In this document: positions 41,416-50,891 of the stretch, in pieces
Numbering within the stretch: the stretch's first letter is position 1
Layout of the letters: the number at the start of each line of letters is the position of its first letter
DNA from: Flectonema sp. DT1601
Lineage: Eukaryota; Euglenozoa; Diplonemea; Diplonemida; Diplonemidae
Reading direction: 5' to 3'
Length of the DNA stretch: 64,000 nt
NCBI GenBank assembly: GCA_964019425.1
Contig: OZ025806.1
Location: 118,501 to 182,500 of the forward strand
The notes under the pieces: generated by a model
The model's database searches: none
Told to the model about the DNA's origin: nothing
The model's input: only the letters and a program-made list of their open reading frames with translations
Position numbers and translations under genes: made by a program

Positions 41416-41589
41416 AGTCCTACCGGAACGGACCACGCATCTGATTCTACTGGTTAAAGCAACTCCGAAAGAATGTATTCTCCATGATTTCAGACATGTA
41501 ACTTTTGGATATCATGCTCCTGTCTAATTGTTCCCACATAAGCTCTTGTCTTGAGAGATTGAAAATAAAGTTTGTAGTAATAGCCTAAA

Positions 41590-42005
41590 GAGAGGAGAAA
41601 GTTTTTATTTTATTTTTTTGAACAAAAGGGATAGAAGAGGATAGAAAACGAACATAACCATGGTGTCCAACTAAATTAAAGGACAAGTCTGGGATAATCC
41701 CTGCCAGAGGGGCGAGTATTCTACCATGGTTGAAATACTCTGGCAACTGATCTTCAATTTTATGTTGTTTGTTAGCTGCTGGTGTATCTTGATTATGTGT
41801 TGATACTTGCATTTTTTTTTATTTGTAATCTTTTACTACAATAACTCTTGCCTATATCTTTTCTTTTTATTCTCTATCTGTTCTGGTCTGTTACTTCATT
41901 TTTTTTAAATTAATAATCACATTTTGTTCAAAAAAAAAAAAAAAAAGAAAAAAGATTTCATATTAGAAACTAGGAAACTAGGTTAACACTTAGTTAAAAT
42001 TAAGA
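41590..42005 (-). repeat. Repeat B, rearranged fragment (mostly reverse)
   Basis: It begins with a forward B piece (GAACAAAAGGGATAG ... GAAAACGAACATAA) and switches to reverse B at CCATGGTGTCCAAC, running through AACTGATCTTCAATTTTATG to TTGATACTTGCATTT. It continues with an A/T-rich section that parallels 50040-50250. The switch of orientation shows rearrangement or template switching within B. Confidence 0.7.
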
Positions 42006-42006
42006 C

Positions 42007-42205
42007 TGGTTAGTCAGGTTTCGAAAAGGTGGGAAGTAACGGACTGGGAGCTTTTGGCTCCTGCCCTATTCCCGATGTAAACTTTCTTTTTATTTTTTTA
42101 TTTTTTTTAACAGGCCCAAAGGGCGACAATGACTGATGCTGACCAAGGAATAATATTCAAATGAATTTTCGTTTCAAAGAAACGAACAGAATTAAGAGTG
42201 AGGCA
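42007..42205 (+). repeat. Repeat C (LINE 3' tail), partial copy
   Basis: It contains GTGGGAAGTAACGGACTGGG, then the inverted pair GGGAGCTTTTGGCTCC, then AACAGGCCCAAAGGGCGAC and GACCAAGGAATAATATTC. The same sequence follows directly after the stop codon of the LINE at 62108, so it is that LINE's 3' end. This copy lacks any coding part upstream, as expected for 5' truncation. Confidence 0.75.
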
Positions 42206-42299
42206 GAAAAAAAAAATATGAGGCGGTGCAGAAACCCCCCCCCCCAATTTTTACCAGGCTATTCTGTGGGCACCTAATACCCAATCCGAGCTCACCACC

Positions 42300-42568
42300 C
42301 CACTTTTTTTCGATAAAGTGGGAAGTAACGGACTGGGAGCTTTTGGCTCCTGCCCTATTCCCGATGTAAACGTTCTTTTTATTTTTTTTTATTTTTTAAC
42401 AGGCCCAAAGGGCGACAATGATGGTTGCTGACCAAGGAATAATATTCAAATGAAGACGAAAACGTTGTATGAAAAAGGAAAAAAAAGAAGAAAAAAAAGA
42501 CCAGAAAAGGAAAGAGAAAATGAAAAGGTATAATATTATTGTGGGGATATGAGGGATAGCAGGGAGAT

Positions 42569-42605
<37 letters not shown>
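42300..42605 (+). repeat. Repeat C (LINE 3' tail), second copy
   Basis: It starts TTTCGATAAAGTGGGAAG and continues through GGTATAATATTATTGTGG and GGGATAGCAGGGAGATGCTC to a long T-run. It is shorter in the middle than the copy at 62100. The T-run then holds the TA target of the pogo-like element, and the satellite follows on the other side, so the order C - T-run - satellite is the same as at 62100-62560. Confidence 0.75.
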
Positions 42606-42619
<14 letters not shown>

Positions 42620-42621
42620 TA

Positions 42622-44380
42622 CTGTAATTATAAATATCACGGTGTATAAAAAATTTGGAGTATAACAACTTTGGATATAAAAAAGATGGTGGATTCTCGG
42701 AAAAAAAACTTGGTGGATTTTTATAAAAAAGTATGAAAGTACACATTTTGACTGTAAAATGGTAGTTTTTGGGGATGAAATTTTTCACACTATGCGGGAT
42801 TTTTTGAAAAAACGGGATCCTTTTGAACCCCTGAAGACGTCGGTAAGCAAGGTGGAGCTGGGTTTGATAAAGAAAGAGGAGCGGGTAAAGGAGCACAAAA
42901 GTCTCGCTGCTATGAGAAGTGGTCAAGGGAGGAGTGGCTTAACATTGGTGAGATGGTGAACTCTGCCACCAATGTGTCAAGGGCGATTGCATACTTCAAC
43001 ACGGACCATAAGAAGAGATCAAGAGTGCAGGCAGGGCAATGAAGCTCTTTGTTGAGGAACAAAAGAGGAAGACAAAGGGAGAACCACTAGAAGGGCAGGT
43101 GAAATCTGGGAGACCAACCATCTTAACCACTGATGAGGAAGCGGGTGCTCGATTTAATTGAGAATATCCGTGCCTATGGTGGCTCTGTGTTTGCTTCTCT
43201 TCTCTGGTTTCAAGCACAGGTGATACGCCGGAACGCGTGGATTCCGGTTACCTACAAGCAACATGGACCTACAAGTCCCTGGAACGGAAGGGTTGGATAC
43301 CGTCTTGGAACCACTGCGAAAGTAGCGCCTGAAGTAGAACTCCTATCAGCTCGGTCAAGGTTTCTGGAGCAATAGTCCCATACTTTATTAAGAAACGCTC
43401 CAATCGGATCTAAACTAACTAAAAAACACTCCAATCGGATCACCCTGGCCTCGCAGTATATGCCCAGTTTAGGGGGCAGATAACTGAAGAAGTCCTTCGT
43501 CGATTTGAAGAAGCCAATACCACGGTTATACTGGTGCAAGGCGGATGGACTTCTCATCTCCGGCCGCTGGATCTAACTGTCATGGCCAACTTCAAAGAAG
43601 CATCAAGCTTTCTTGGTGAGTGGATGACAGAGCAGATGCGCAAGCGGGAGGAAAAGTTGAAAAAATCAAAGCAAAAAGCTGATAGAAACTTTAAAGCGCG
43701 CTGCGAAAGGGAAGGGTCCAAAGGGAGCTCCTGAATCCGAACCCATGTCAAAATGGATGAAGGAGCTCACAAAAACGAAGTCGCAAATTGGGTGGATAGT
43801 GACAGCCCTTGATAGAATTACGAAAAATACTATCATGGCTGGTTTTATAAAAGCAGGTATTGTCAATCCTGCAAATCCACCCGAGCTCCTGAAGTCTGTA
43901 GTTGTGAACATGAGTTCATGTCTCTTAATACCGCACCTCATACCTCGGTGTATTACAACGATTGGAGAAGGGAACTCCTTAGTTGTAGTTGGCCTCGTCT
44001 AGACTACTTGCTGCTTTTAGGAATTTTGACATCATTCATTAAGACTGGTGTGCAACCAGCTACCAACAACGTTATTTGTGGATATGTTGTTTTGATATGT
44101 ATCTGGAAGCAACTTCAACATTAGTTATCAATCCCCCACCAGGTTGGTACACAAGACCGGCCTGTAGAACTTTAACCAGTTCAAAATGTCGATAATTTAG
44201 TACCAAAGTCAAAAGAAAAAGGTCAAAAAAAAAAATTTTTTTTTCTGGAATCCGAATTTTGCTAAGTGTTTTCTGTGAATGATTGTACTAAAAAAACTTT
44301 GGATATAATAAAGATGGTGGATTTGGCCATTTTTTGCTGATTTGGAGACTTTTTATACACCATGATATTTATAATTACGG
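42622..44380 (+). mobile_element. Pogo/Tigger-like Tc1-mariner element
   Basis: Ends are inverted repeats: CTGTAATTATAAATATCACG at the left and CCGTAATTATAAATATCATG (read inward from the right), both followed by GTGTATAAAAA. TA dinucleotides flank at 42620-42621 and 44381-44382, the family's target. The undisturbed paralogous site is at about 62515-62560 (T-run, TTATTATTTAAAAAAAGG, satellite). Just inside both ends is a direct repeat, ACTTTGGATATAA followed by AAGATGGTGGATT. The element is 1759 bp. Confidence 0.85.
42850..44002 (+). pseudogene. Pogo/Tigger-like DDE transposase, decayed
   Basis: The coding part is spread over several plus-strand frames. An N-terminal helix-turn-helix-like part includes KWSREEWLNIGEMVN and SGRPTILTTDEE. 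A later part includes LVQGGWTSHLRPLDLTVM followed by ANFKEASSFL, the equivalent of the family's P-x-T-x-x-L-Q-P-x-D motif, with a C-terminal TIMAGFIKAGIVNP helix typical of pogo/Tigger proteins. At least three frameshifts or stops break the frame, and a central part including the first catalytic aspartate is not recognisable. The copy is inactive. Confidence 0.75.
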
Positions 44381-44394
44381 TATTTAAAAAAAAA

Positions 44395-44797
44395 GGAAAC
44401 AATCAGTTTAGCGTCTCGATCAGGACGGAAAATAGAAATTAATCGACATAGTCGATCGATAGAAAAAAAAACAATGATAACATTGTTTATTCTTTTTTTT
44501 TTTTTTTTTTTTTTTAAATCCTTTTAATTATTTTAAAGAAAAAACAATCAGTTTAGCGTCTTGACCAGGACGGAAAGTAGACAGTAATCGACAAAGTCGA
44601 TCGATAAAAAAAACAATGATAACATTGTTTATTTCTTTTTTTTTTTTTTTTTTTTTTATATCTTTTATTTATTTTTTAAAAGAAAAAACAATCAGTTTAG
44701 CGTCTTGACCAGGACGGAAAATAGATATTAGTCGACAAAGTCGATCGATAAGAAACAATGATAACATTGTTTATTCATTTTTTTTTTTTTTTTTTAA
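44395..44797 (+). repeat. Palindrome satellite, left block (3 units)
   Basis: Units start near 44398, 44543 and 44687 (spacing about 145 bp). Each has AACAATCAGTTTAGCGTC, then CAGGACGGAAAATAGA, then a GTCGATCGAT box, then AACAATGATAACATTGTT (palindrome with a 4-bp centre) and a long T-run. The MULE is inserted in the third unit; the array resumes at 47111. Confidence 0.9.
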
Positions 44798-44810
44798 TTC
44801 TTTTTAGGGT

Positions 44811-45007
44811 TATGGCCCAAAATACCCCACCTGGTGGCCCAAAATACCCCAAAGTGGCCCAAAATACCCCGAAGTGGCCCAAAATACCCCAAAGTGGCCC
44901 AAAATACCCCAAAGTGGCCCAAAATACCCCAAAGTGGCCCAAAATACCCCAAAGTGGCCCAAAATACCCCAAAATGGCCCAAAATACCCCGAAGTGGCCC
45001 AAAACCT
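44811..45007 (+). repeat. 20-bp minisatellite, left MULE TIR
   Basis: About ten tandem copies of CCCAAAATACCCCAAAGTGG with occasional A/G changes. The unit is the reverse complement of the right array at 46970-47106. Long open frames across it on both strands are repeat artefacts. Confidence 0.9.
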
Positions 45008-45027
45008 GGCCAAATTTACTGTCACAC

Positions 45028-45540
45028 TTAGCCAGGGATAATTCTCAGTAAGGCCGCCGTCACCGTGAACAAACATAACCCAAGAAACAAGCAATTCTCC
45101 AATTTTCTTCATCTCACTCACTTCAGTCGGGATTGTACACAAGCCAAGAAAATTACTCGAAAGTCGAGGCAGTTCGAACGTCAGCATTCACATTAGCAAG
45201 CAACCAGTCCTGAGTACTTAAAGAACCCAATCATTACGTGCATCAGCCACAGTCACACTTAGTATAGCGTTAGTACAGAGGACACGGATCTGCTATGCAG
45301 GGAAGTGACTTGAACTCGTTCAACTAATTAATGTGTGCAGATATAAGCGCCGCGAATTGACGGGTCTGAAGTTATGCTTTCCGAAGAGAGCAACCACCCA
45401 CGCGAGTGTTATTTTGACGCCATAACCTGTAGCTTTCAACACATAACAACCAGGGATAATTCTCAGTAAGGCCGCCGTCACCGTGAAGCTGCTACAAACA
45501 TAACCCAACAAACAAGCAATTCCTCCAACTTTTTTCACAT
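45028..45540 (+). repeat. Repeat A, copy 2, inside the MULE
   Basis: It has the same order as 40267-40790: CAGGGATAATTCTCAG at 45033, CAGTCCTGAGTACTTAAAG at about 45206, ACACGGATCTGCTATGCAGG at about 45280, and CAGGGATAATTCTCAG again at 45451. Present both in the MULE and near 40.3 kb, it may be subterminal transposon sequence of which the 40-kb copy is a relic. Confidence 0.7.
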
Positions 45541-45970
45541 GTCGTTACTCACCTCGGACACACTCAGCCAGCCAGAGCTTCTCGATGATTTATCATCGTC
45601 CTGTTGAAAGGGAAGGGCTAAGCATAAGATTTGTTGTAATTTAAAATAACAAGAGTGATAATTGTGATCCAAATTTTCTTAAAAGGGTTGATTCATTGTG
45701 GTTACACAAAACTAAATAAAAAAGTGAAAAGTATTCATGTTTTTTCTTATTCTTTCTTCTGTCTCTTCCTTGCCTTGTCAGCACCCTTGCGCTTTTTTTT
45801 CTTGTTTTCTTTCTTCTTCTTTCTTTTCTTTTTCTTCTTTTCTTTCTCTCTCTTCGTTTTCTTTTTATTCTTTTCTGCCTCTTTCGCCGTTTCACGGTGA
45901 GACTTAGTTATTTCGCGTTCACCATAAACTCGCAGCCGTTTTACCCTTGAGCGACCTATGGATCTCTTTA
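45541..45970 (-). other. MULE internal sequence with Lys-rich frame
   Basis: The minus-strand frame (46016-45747), overlapping the end of the transposase in another frame, is dominated by Lys, Arg and Glu because of long TTC/TTTC runs on the plus strand. Its first residues (HFCEAAHETKPPLVKR) are not recognised. Probably filler of the deletion derivative. Confidence 0.4.
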
Positions 45971-46861
45971 CTAGAGGAGGTTTTGTTTCATGTGCAGCTT
46001 CACAAAAGTGGACCACCCGTCCTTGTTTTCATTTCCCTCCGATATCATAAATATCAGTGGAAACAAGTGGCTGTTGGCATCAACGCCAACGGAGACGTAC
46101 AAAACACCCTTGTACTTTCCTGACAGGTGTGTCGCGTCGAAGGCGAACACGGAGCAAAGAAATTTCGCTCCTCTGTGAGAGTGTCCGAAGGACCACGCCG
46201 CCTTATTGAATCGACCGTCTTCGTCGACTCTCAACATGGTGCGGCTTTCACAGTCCGCGTCCTCCACAGCCCTCATCCAGGCAGCAATCTTTGTGATTGC
46301 TACCTCTGGCTTCATGGAACCCAGCAGGTGGTTCAAAGTATTTCGTGCCACCTTTCTTCCTACCCTTACGCCACACACCTTTTTTGCCAGCTTTGTCACC
46401 GACTTCACAGTGAAGCTTACGGCTACTGACCGCAAGATTTCTGCCAAGCACTTCGAGGAAATGCTGGCCTGGCTTTTTCCGCAATTATGATGCGGGTTGG
46501 ACAAGGTAGTTGTCCACCCGTCCCTCCCCGCCCGTGCATGTGCAGAAAACTTGCACTTCTTGTCAGCGCATATCAGCTGTGCGCGGGTTCTGTCGCTCTG
46601 CTTCGCTCTTAACCCCTTACCCCGCTGGGTCTCACAATGGCGCACTGCCGTTTCCCACCCTCGCTTGCTGCTGAAAACCTCATCCTGCCACTCTTGAATA
46701 CCCTCAGGCAGCGAGGAAGACTGGGAGGAGTGGGAGTGAGAGAAGTAGGAGGAGTTAGCCGATTCAGAATCGCTGCATTCTGAATTAGAATCACTGTATT
46801 CTGAATTAGAATCGCTGTATTCTGAATTAGACAGGTCAAAATTCTCGGTTGCTGATGACAT
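45971..46861 (-). CDS. MULE transposase, C-terminally truncated
   Basis: A frame of 296 residues. The N-terminus has repeated NSEYSDS acidic units (a 21-nt coding repeat). Then comes a zinc-binding DNA-binding region of the FAR1/FLYWCH/WRKY type (about 85-125: CADKKCKFSAHARAGRDGW then NPHHNCG). The start of the MULE catalytic domain follows (about 235-290): VFAFDATHLSGKYKGVLYV, then VGVDANSHLFPLIFMISEG, carrying the first catalytic Asp and the usual DAN motif. The frame then ends, so the second Asp and the Glu are missing. The protein cannot be a complete transposase. It could still bind the ends, but that is speculation. Confidence 0.85.
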   Translation of the reverse strand: MSSATENFDLSNSEYSDSNSEYSDSNSECSDSESANSSYFSHSHSSQSSSLPEGIQEWQDEVFSSKRGWETAVRHCETQRGKGLRAKQSDRTRAQLICADKKCKFSAHARAGRDGWTTTLSNPHHNCGKSQASISSKCLAEILRSVAVSFTVKSVTKLAKKVCGVRVGRKVARNTLNHLLGSMKPEVAITKIAAWMRAVEDADCESRTMLRVDEDGRFNKAAWSFGHSHRGAKFLCSVFAFDATHLSGKYKGVLYVSVGVDANSHLFPLIFMISEGNENKDGWSTFVKLHMKQNLL

Positions 46862-46969
46862 TTTTTGAGGAACTAGCTGAGGAGAAAGTTGTTATAAATC
46901 CGAATAAATTGAACCTGTGGGAGCCTTCCTGTACACAAATTGACTTACAAGTTCAAAGCCCGAGGTTCG

Positions 46970-47106
46970 GTGTATTTTGGGGTATTTTGGGCCACTTTGG
47001 GGTATTTTGGGCCACTTTGGGGTATTTTGGGCCACTTTGGGGTATTTTGGGCCACTTTGGGGTATTTTGGGCCATTTGCAAAAAAAGTGGGGTATTTTGG
47101 GCCATT
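46970..47106 (-). repeat. 20-bp minisatellite, right MULE TIR
   Basis: About six copies of GGTATTTTGGGCCACTTTGG, the inverse of the left array, with one interruption (GCAAAAAAAGT) before the last unit. Fewer copies than on the left, so the TIRs are of unequal length. Confidence 0.9.
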
Positions 47107-47110
47107 GCCC

Positions 47111-47412
47111 TTCTTTTTATTTATTTTTTAAAGTAAAAAATAATCAGTTTAGCGTCTTGACCAGGACGGAAAATAGAAATTAGTCGACAAAGTCGATCGA
47201 TAAAAAAAAACAATGATAACATTGTTTATTCCTTTTTTTTTTTTTTTTTTTTTTTTATATCTTTTATTTATTTTAAAGAAAAAACAATCAGTTTAGCGTC
47301 TTGACCAGGACGGAAAATAGAAATTAGTCGACAAAGTCGATCGATAAGAAACAATGATAACATTGTTTATTCTTTTTTTTTTATTTTTTTTTTTTTATGT
47401 TCTTTTTATTTA

Positions 47413-47457
<45 letters not shown>
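47111..47457 (+). repeat. Palindrome satellite, middle block, then A-run
   Basis: Two units continue the array interrupted by the MULE (TAATCAGTTTAGCGTC at 47141, AACAATCAGTTTAGCGTC at 47283), followed by a T-rich stretch and an A-run of about 39 bases (47419-47457). The GC-rich LINE begins immediately after the A-run. Confidence 0.85.
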
Positions 47458-47458
<1 letters not shown>

Positions 47459-49113
47459 ACCTGAAGGACGGGGTGAGGTGCCGGGGCTGGTAGCCTCGAT
47501 CACGGAGGTGGTGAGGATTCTGGCGAACGGGAGGGTGCCGCGGGAAGTAGCGCCGCTGCTGGCGGGGGCGAACCTGACGGCGCTGGAGAAAGAAGGGAAG
47601 CCGGGGGAGCACCGGCCAGTCGCGGTGGGGGAAACATGGAGGCGGCTGGTGGCGAAGATCCTGTGCGGGGCATACAGGTCCCAGGCGAGGAGCTCGTTGC
47701 TAGAAGTGAGACAACTGGGAGTAGCGGTGTCGGGGGGAGTGGAGGCGGCGGTGCACACCCTGCATGAGTTCCGCTCGTCACAGAAAGTGTTCGTGAAGAT
47801 AGACTTCTCGAACGCCTTCAACTGCGTGAAGAGGGGGGCGTTCCTGGATTCGACGAGGGATACCCTGCTGGAGAGCTGGGTCAGCTGGTGTTACGGAGCG
47901 CCGACGTGGTTGCTATTTGGGGACGAGAGGCTGAGCTCGGAGGAGGGTGCTCAGCAGGGGGATCCGTTGGGTCCCTTGCTGTTCTCGTTGGCAATCAAGC
48001 CGGCGCTGCAGAAGGTGTTAGAGGCGAAGCCGGAGTTGGCGTGCTTCTACCTGGACGATGGGCTGGTGGCGGGCACCCTGGAACAGGTGGACAAGGCCCT
48101 CCAAATCCTGCAGAAGGAGACGGCGGAGCTGGGGCTGACGCTGAGGCCGGACAAGTGCCAGACACACGTGCTCGACTCAGCCCAGAACTGCCCATGGGGT
48201 GGGGGTTGGAGGGGATGAGACCCCCACTGTACAACGGGGACTTCCTGGGGGCACCGTTCGGGACGGATGAACACTGCCAGGAGTTCGTCGACAGGAAGGT
48301 GGCGCAGCTGGAGAAGAAAGCGGAGCTGCTAGCAGACCTGCAGGACCGGCAGGTGGCCATGGTGCTCCTAAGGCAATGCATGGGCTTCTGCAAGGTGACC
48401 CACCTGATGCGATGCTGCACGCATGGGAAAATGGACACCTCGATGCGGAAGGTGGACGAGCTGATGAGGTCCACGGCGAGCCGAGTGTTGGGCCTGACAC
48501 TGGAGGGGCCAAAGTGGATGCAGGCACAACTGCCGACCCGGATGGGAGGATTGGGGCTGCGGTCATGTGCAGAGCACAGGGGAGCAGCACTACTGGGATC
48601 CCTGGAGTTAGTCCAAGGGGTGAGCAAGTCACTATGGGAGGGGTTCAAGGTGTGCTGATGCCAGCGCTGAAGAAGGGGTTGAACCTCGCCCTCCCGGAGG
48701 AGCTAAGGATAGAAGAAGACGGGCCCGGGCCGAACCCCCAGAGACTGTCCTCGGCGAACTGGACCAGGTCAAGAGAGACTGCCTGCTGGCGGGGGCGGAT
48801 GACCCGCGCGATAAAGGGAGGCTGCTCTCTCTGCGCATGGATAAGGCGAGCGCATGGCTGCAACAAGCAGATGAAGAGTGCGCGATGGACCCAGAGACGT
48901 TCAGGATCGCATGTGGGATGCGATTGGGCGCAGCGCTGTTCGCAGAAGGGGCAGTATGCAGGATATGCTCAGGCCCGCAGGATAGGCAGGGATACCATGC
49001 CTCGATCTGCATCAAGAACGGGCACGTGCACCAGCGACACGAGAGGGTGAAGGAGGAGTTCATCTCCATCTTTAAGCAGGCGGGATTGCCGCTGCTGAGA
49101 GAACCCAGCCACC
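47458..49113 (+). pseudogene. LINE (restriction-like-endonuclease type), RT to zinc knuckle, frameshifted
   Basis: GC-rich coding sequence in an A/T-rich setting. Reverse transcriptase motifs are in order: KIDFSNAFNCV (47795-47827), QQGDPLGPLLFSLAI, then ACFYLDDGLVAG with the catalytic DD. The thumb region follows (LPTRMGGLGLRS). Near the end a C-x2-C-x8-H-x4-C knuckle (CRICSGPQDRQGYHASIC) and a VHQRHERV segment match LINEs such as R2 that have a restriction-like endonuclease. The frame changes near 48200 (G-run), near 48650 and near 48740, so at least three frameshifts break it; sequencing error in G-runs could explain one or two. It begins abruptly after an A-run (5' truncated) and stops at the junction with repeat B. 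The missing endonuclease is at 55487-55691. Confidence 0.85.
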
Positions 49114-50877
49114 TATGAACGATGAGAGATCCAGTGGGATCACTCAGGGTCTAGTAGAGACCACCAATGTTGTGCGTTGATAGGCAAGGTGACCAACCTT
49201 GACATTCTTTCTTTTCTCTCCTGTTGTGACAAACACAAAATACACACACAGCTTACAGTGTGTTCTTTGTGTATGTTTTCTTCAGGTGTGAGTAGTTTTT
49301 TTGTTCTTGCTCTTCAGGGAGGGCCTTAGCCAAAAGCTAACTGTCCAAATCTCACCTGGTAAATTCAACTCAGTCCTTGTCAGTCTTGGCATCAAACCTG
49401 TAATGGTTTAATCATTACAGGTTATTTACTGAAATGTTTGTTCTAAAAGTTGCTAAGTATTTCTCACTTAGAAATTTTTTATTTTTTTATTTTCAGCTTA
49501 ATTAGCTACAAATTGTTTCTACTAAGTGTTTCTCACTTAGATTTTTTTTTTGCTTTTCAGCTCCTTAAAAGCTGCTAAGTGTTTCTGCTAAGTGTTTCTC
49601 ACTTAGAATTTTATTTTTATGTTCGTTTTCTATCCCTTCTCCTATCCCTTTTGTTCAAAATAAGCGGGAGGAAATTCTCTCATTCACGCTAAGATGCACT
49701 CTGAACTTTGATTTTTTGATCTGAGTGTGAGGGAATGACCTGTTAGTGCATTGGGCATAGGCTGGGCTGCAGTTTAGATGTCTTAGGTGTTAATAGGGGG
49801 TTCCTCTTAGCATTTTTCTTTGTTCCCACCTTATGATTTTCTTGAAGAAAAAAAATAGAAGTCATAATGGTGCTTCCCTCTGGAAGGGTTGTAAGCCATG
49901 GTGTCCAACTAGATTAAAGGACAAGTCTGGGATAATCCCTGCCAGAGGGGCGAGTATTCTACCATGGTTGAAATACTCTGGCAACTGATCTTCAATTTTA
50001 TGTTGTTTGTTAGCTGCTGGTGTAATTAAATCATGTGTTGATACTTGCATTTTTTTTTATTTGTAATCTTTTACTACAATAACTCTTGCAATTATCTTTT
50101 CTTTTTATTCTCTATCTGTTCTGGTCTGTTTCTTCATTTTTTTACATTAATAATTAAGTTTTGTTCAAAAAGAAAAAAAAGAAAAAAGATTTCATATTAG
50201 AAACTAGGAAACTAGGTTAACACTTAGTTAAAATTAAGACCGGTTAGTCAGTTTAAGGTCTTGTCTAGGACCAACATTCTTGTTTAACTTCAGTTATATT
50301 CATTTTACTTTTTACTGTTTCCCATCTGTTTTTATTTTCTATTAGTTCTGGTCAGAAACCCCTGGGCAGCAAGAAGGAAAGCAGTTTAGTACTTCTGGGT
50401 GTTTGGCATCACCCCCCATAGTGAGCAAGTACAACAGGTAGCATTGGTAGTCTGTTGATCCTGAGTGATCCCAGCTACAGTTTTGTTTTTCTTTCTTTTT
50501 TTTAGAAGAAGATCAGGACATCCAAGCACTGCTGGATAGTTGCTGAATGCAGGGCCTGCCTGTGGCATTATAATAACAGGCTAAGTCATTTGTAGTTCAT
50601 AGTTTACCTTTGATTTTATAACTTCACATAGGTACTATGAACGATGAGAGATCCAGTGGGATCACTCAGGGTCTAGTAGAGACCACCAATGTTGTGCGTT
50701 GATAGGCAAGGTGACCAACCTTGACATTCTTTCTTTTCTCTCCTGTTGTGACAAACACAAAATACACACACAGCTTACAGTGTGTTCTTTGTGTATGTTT
50801 TCTTCAGGTGTGAGTAGTTTTTTTGTTCTTGCTCTTCAGGGAGGGCCTTAGCCAAAAGCTAACTGTCCAAATCTCAC
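49114..50877 (-). repeat. Repeat B, reverse block (about 1.3 units)
   Basis: It starts CTATGAACGATGAGAGATCC, directly after the LINE, and reads as the reverse complement of the unit in the tandem array, ending AACTGTCCAAATCTCACC. It contains a slightly longer variant section (50060-50260) that also occurs at 41830-41990. Together with the forward array it forms a head-to-head inverted repeat at about 50885. Confidence 0.85.
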
Positions 50878-50891
50878 CGAGTTGAATTTCC

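Larger units (their letters stand above)
44807..47110 (-). mobile_element. MULE (Mutator-like) DNA transposon with minisatellite TIRs
   Basis: Left end GGGTTATGGCCCAAAATACC and right end (inverted) GGGCAATGGCCCAAAATACC are terminal inverted repeats that continue as arrays of a 20-bp unit. The 9-bp TTCTTTTTA at 44798-44806 is repeated at 47111-47119, a target duplication of the size known for Mutator elements. The site is inside the satellite, where uninterrupted units read TTCTTTTTATTTATTTTT. The element is 2304 bp. It carries a minus-strand transposase gene that stops early and two copies of repeat A, so this is a deletion derivative. Confidence 0.92.

Noticed and set aside
42396-42926. Minus-strand frame of 176 residues with a Lys run
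   Set aside because: It runs through a 40-nt T-run and joins repeat C to the pogo-like element end, so it crosses an insertion boundary.
44811-45190. Long open frames on both strands (WPKIPQSGPK and GYFGPLWGIL type)
   Set aside because: They are produced by the 20-bp minisatellite of the MULE end, which is open in several frames; composition is purely repetitive.
47458-49113. Bacterial or contaminating sequence because of high GC
   Set aside because: The reverse transcriptase plus C-x2-C-x8-H-x4-C knuckle is a eukaryotic LINE layout, and the piece is joined to the same satellite and repeat B found elsewhere in the window.
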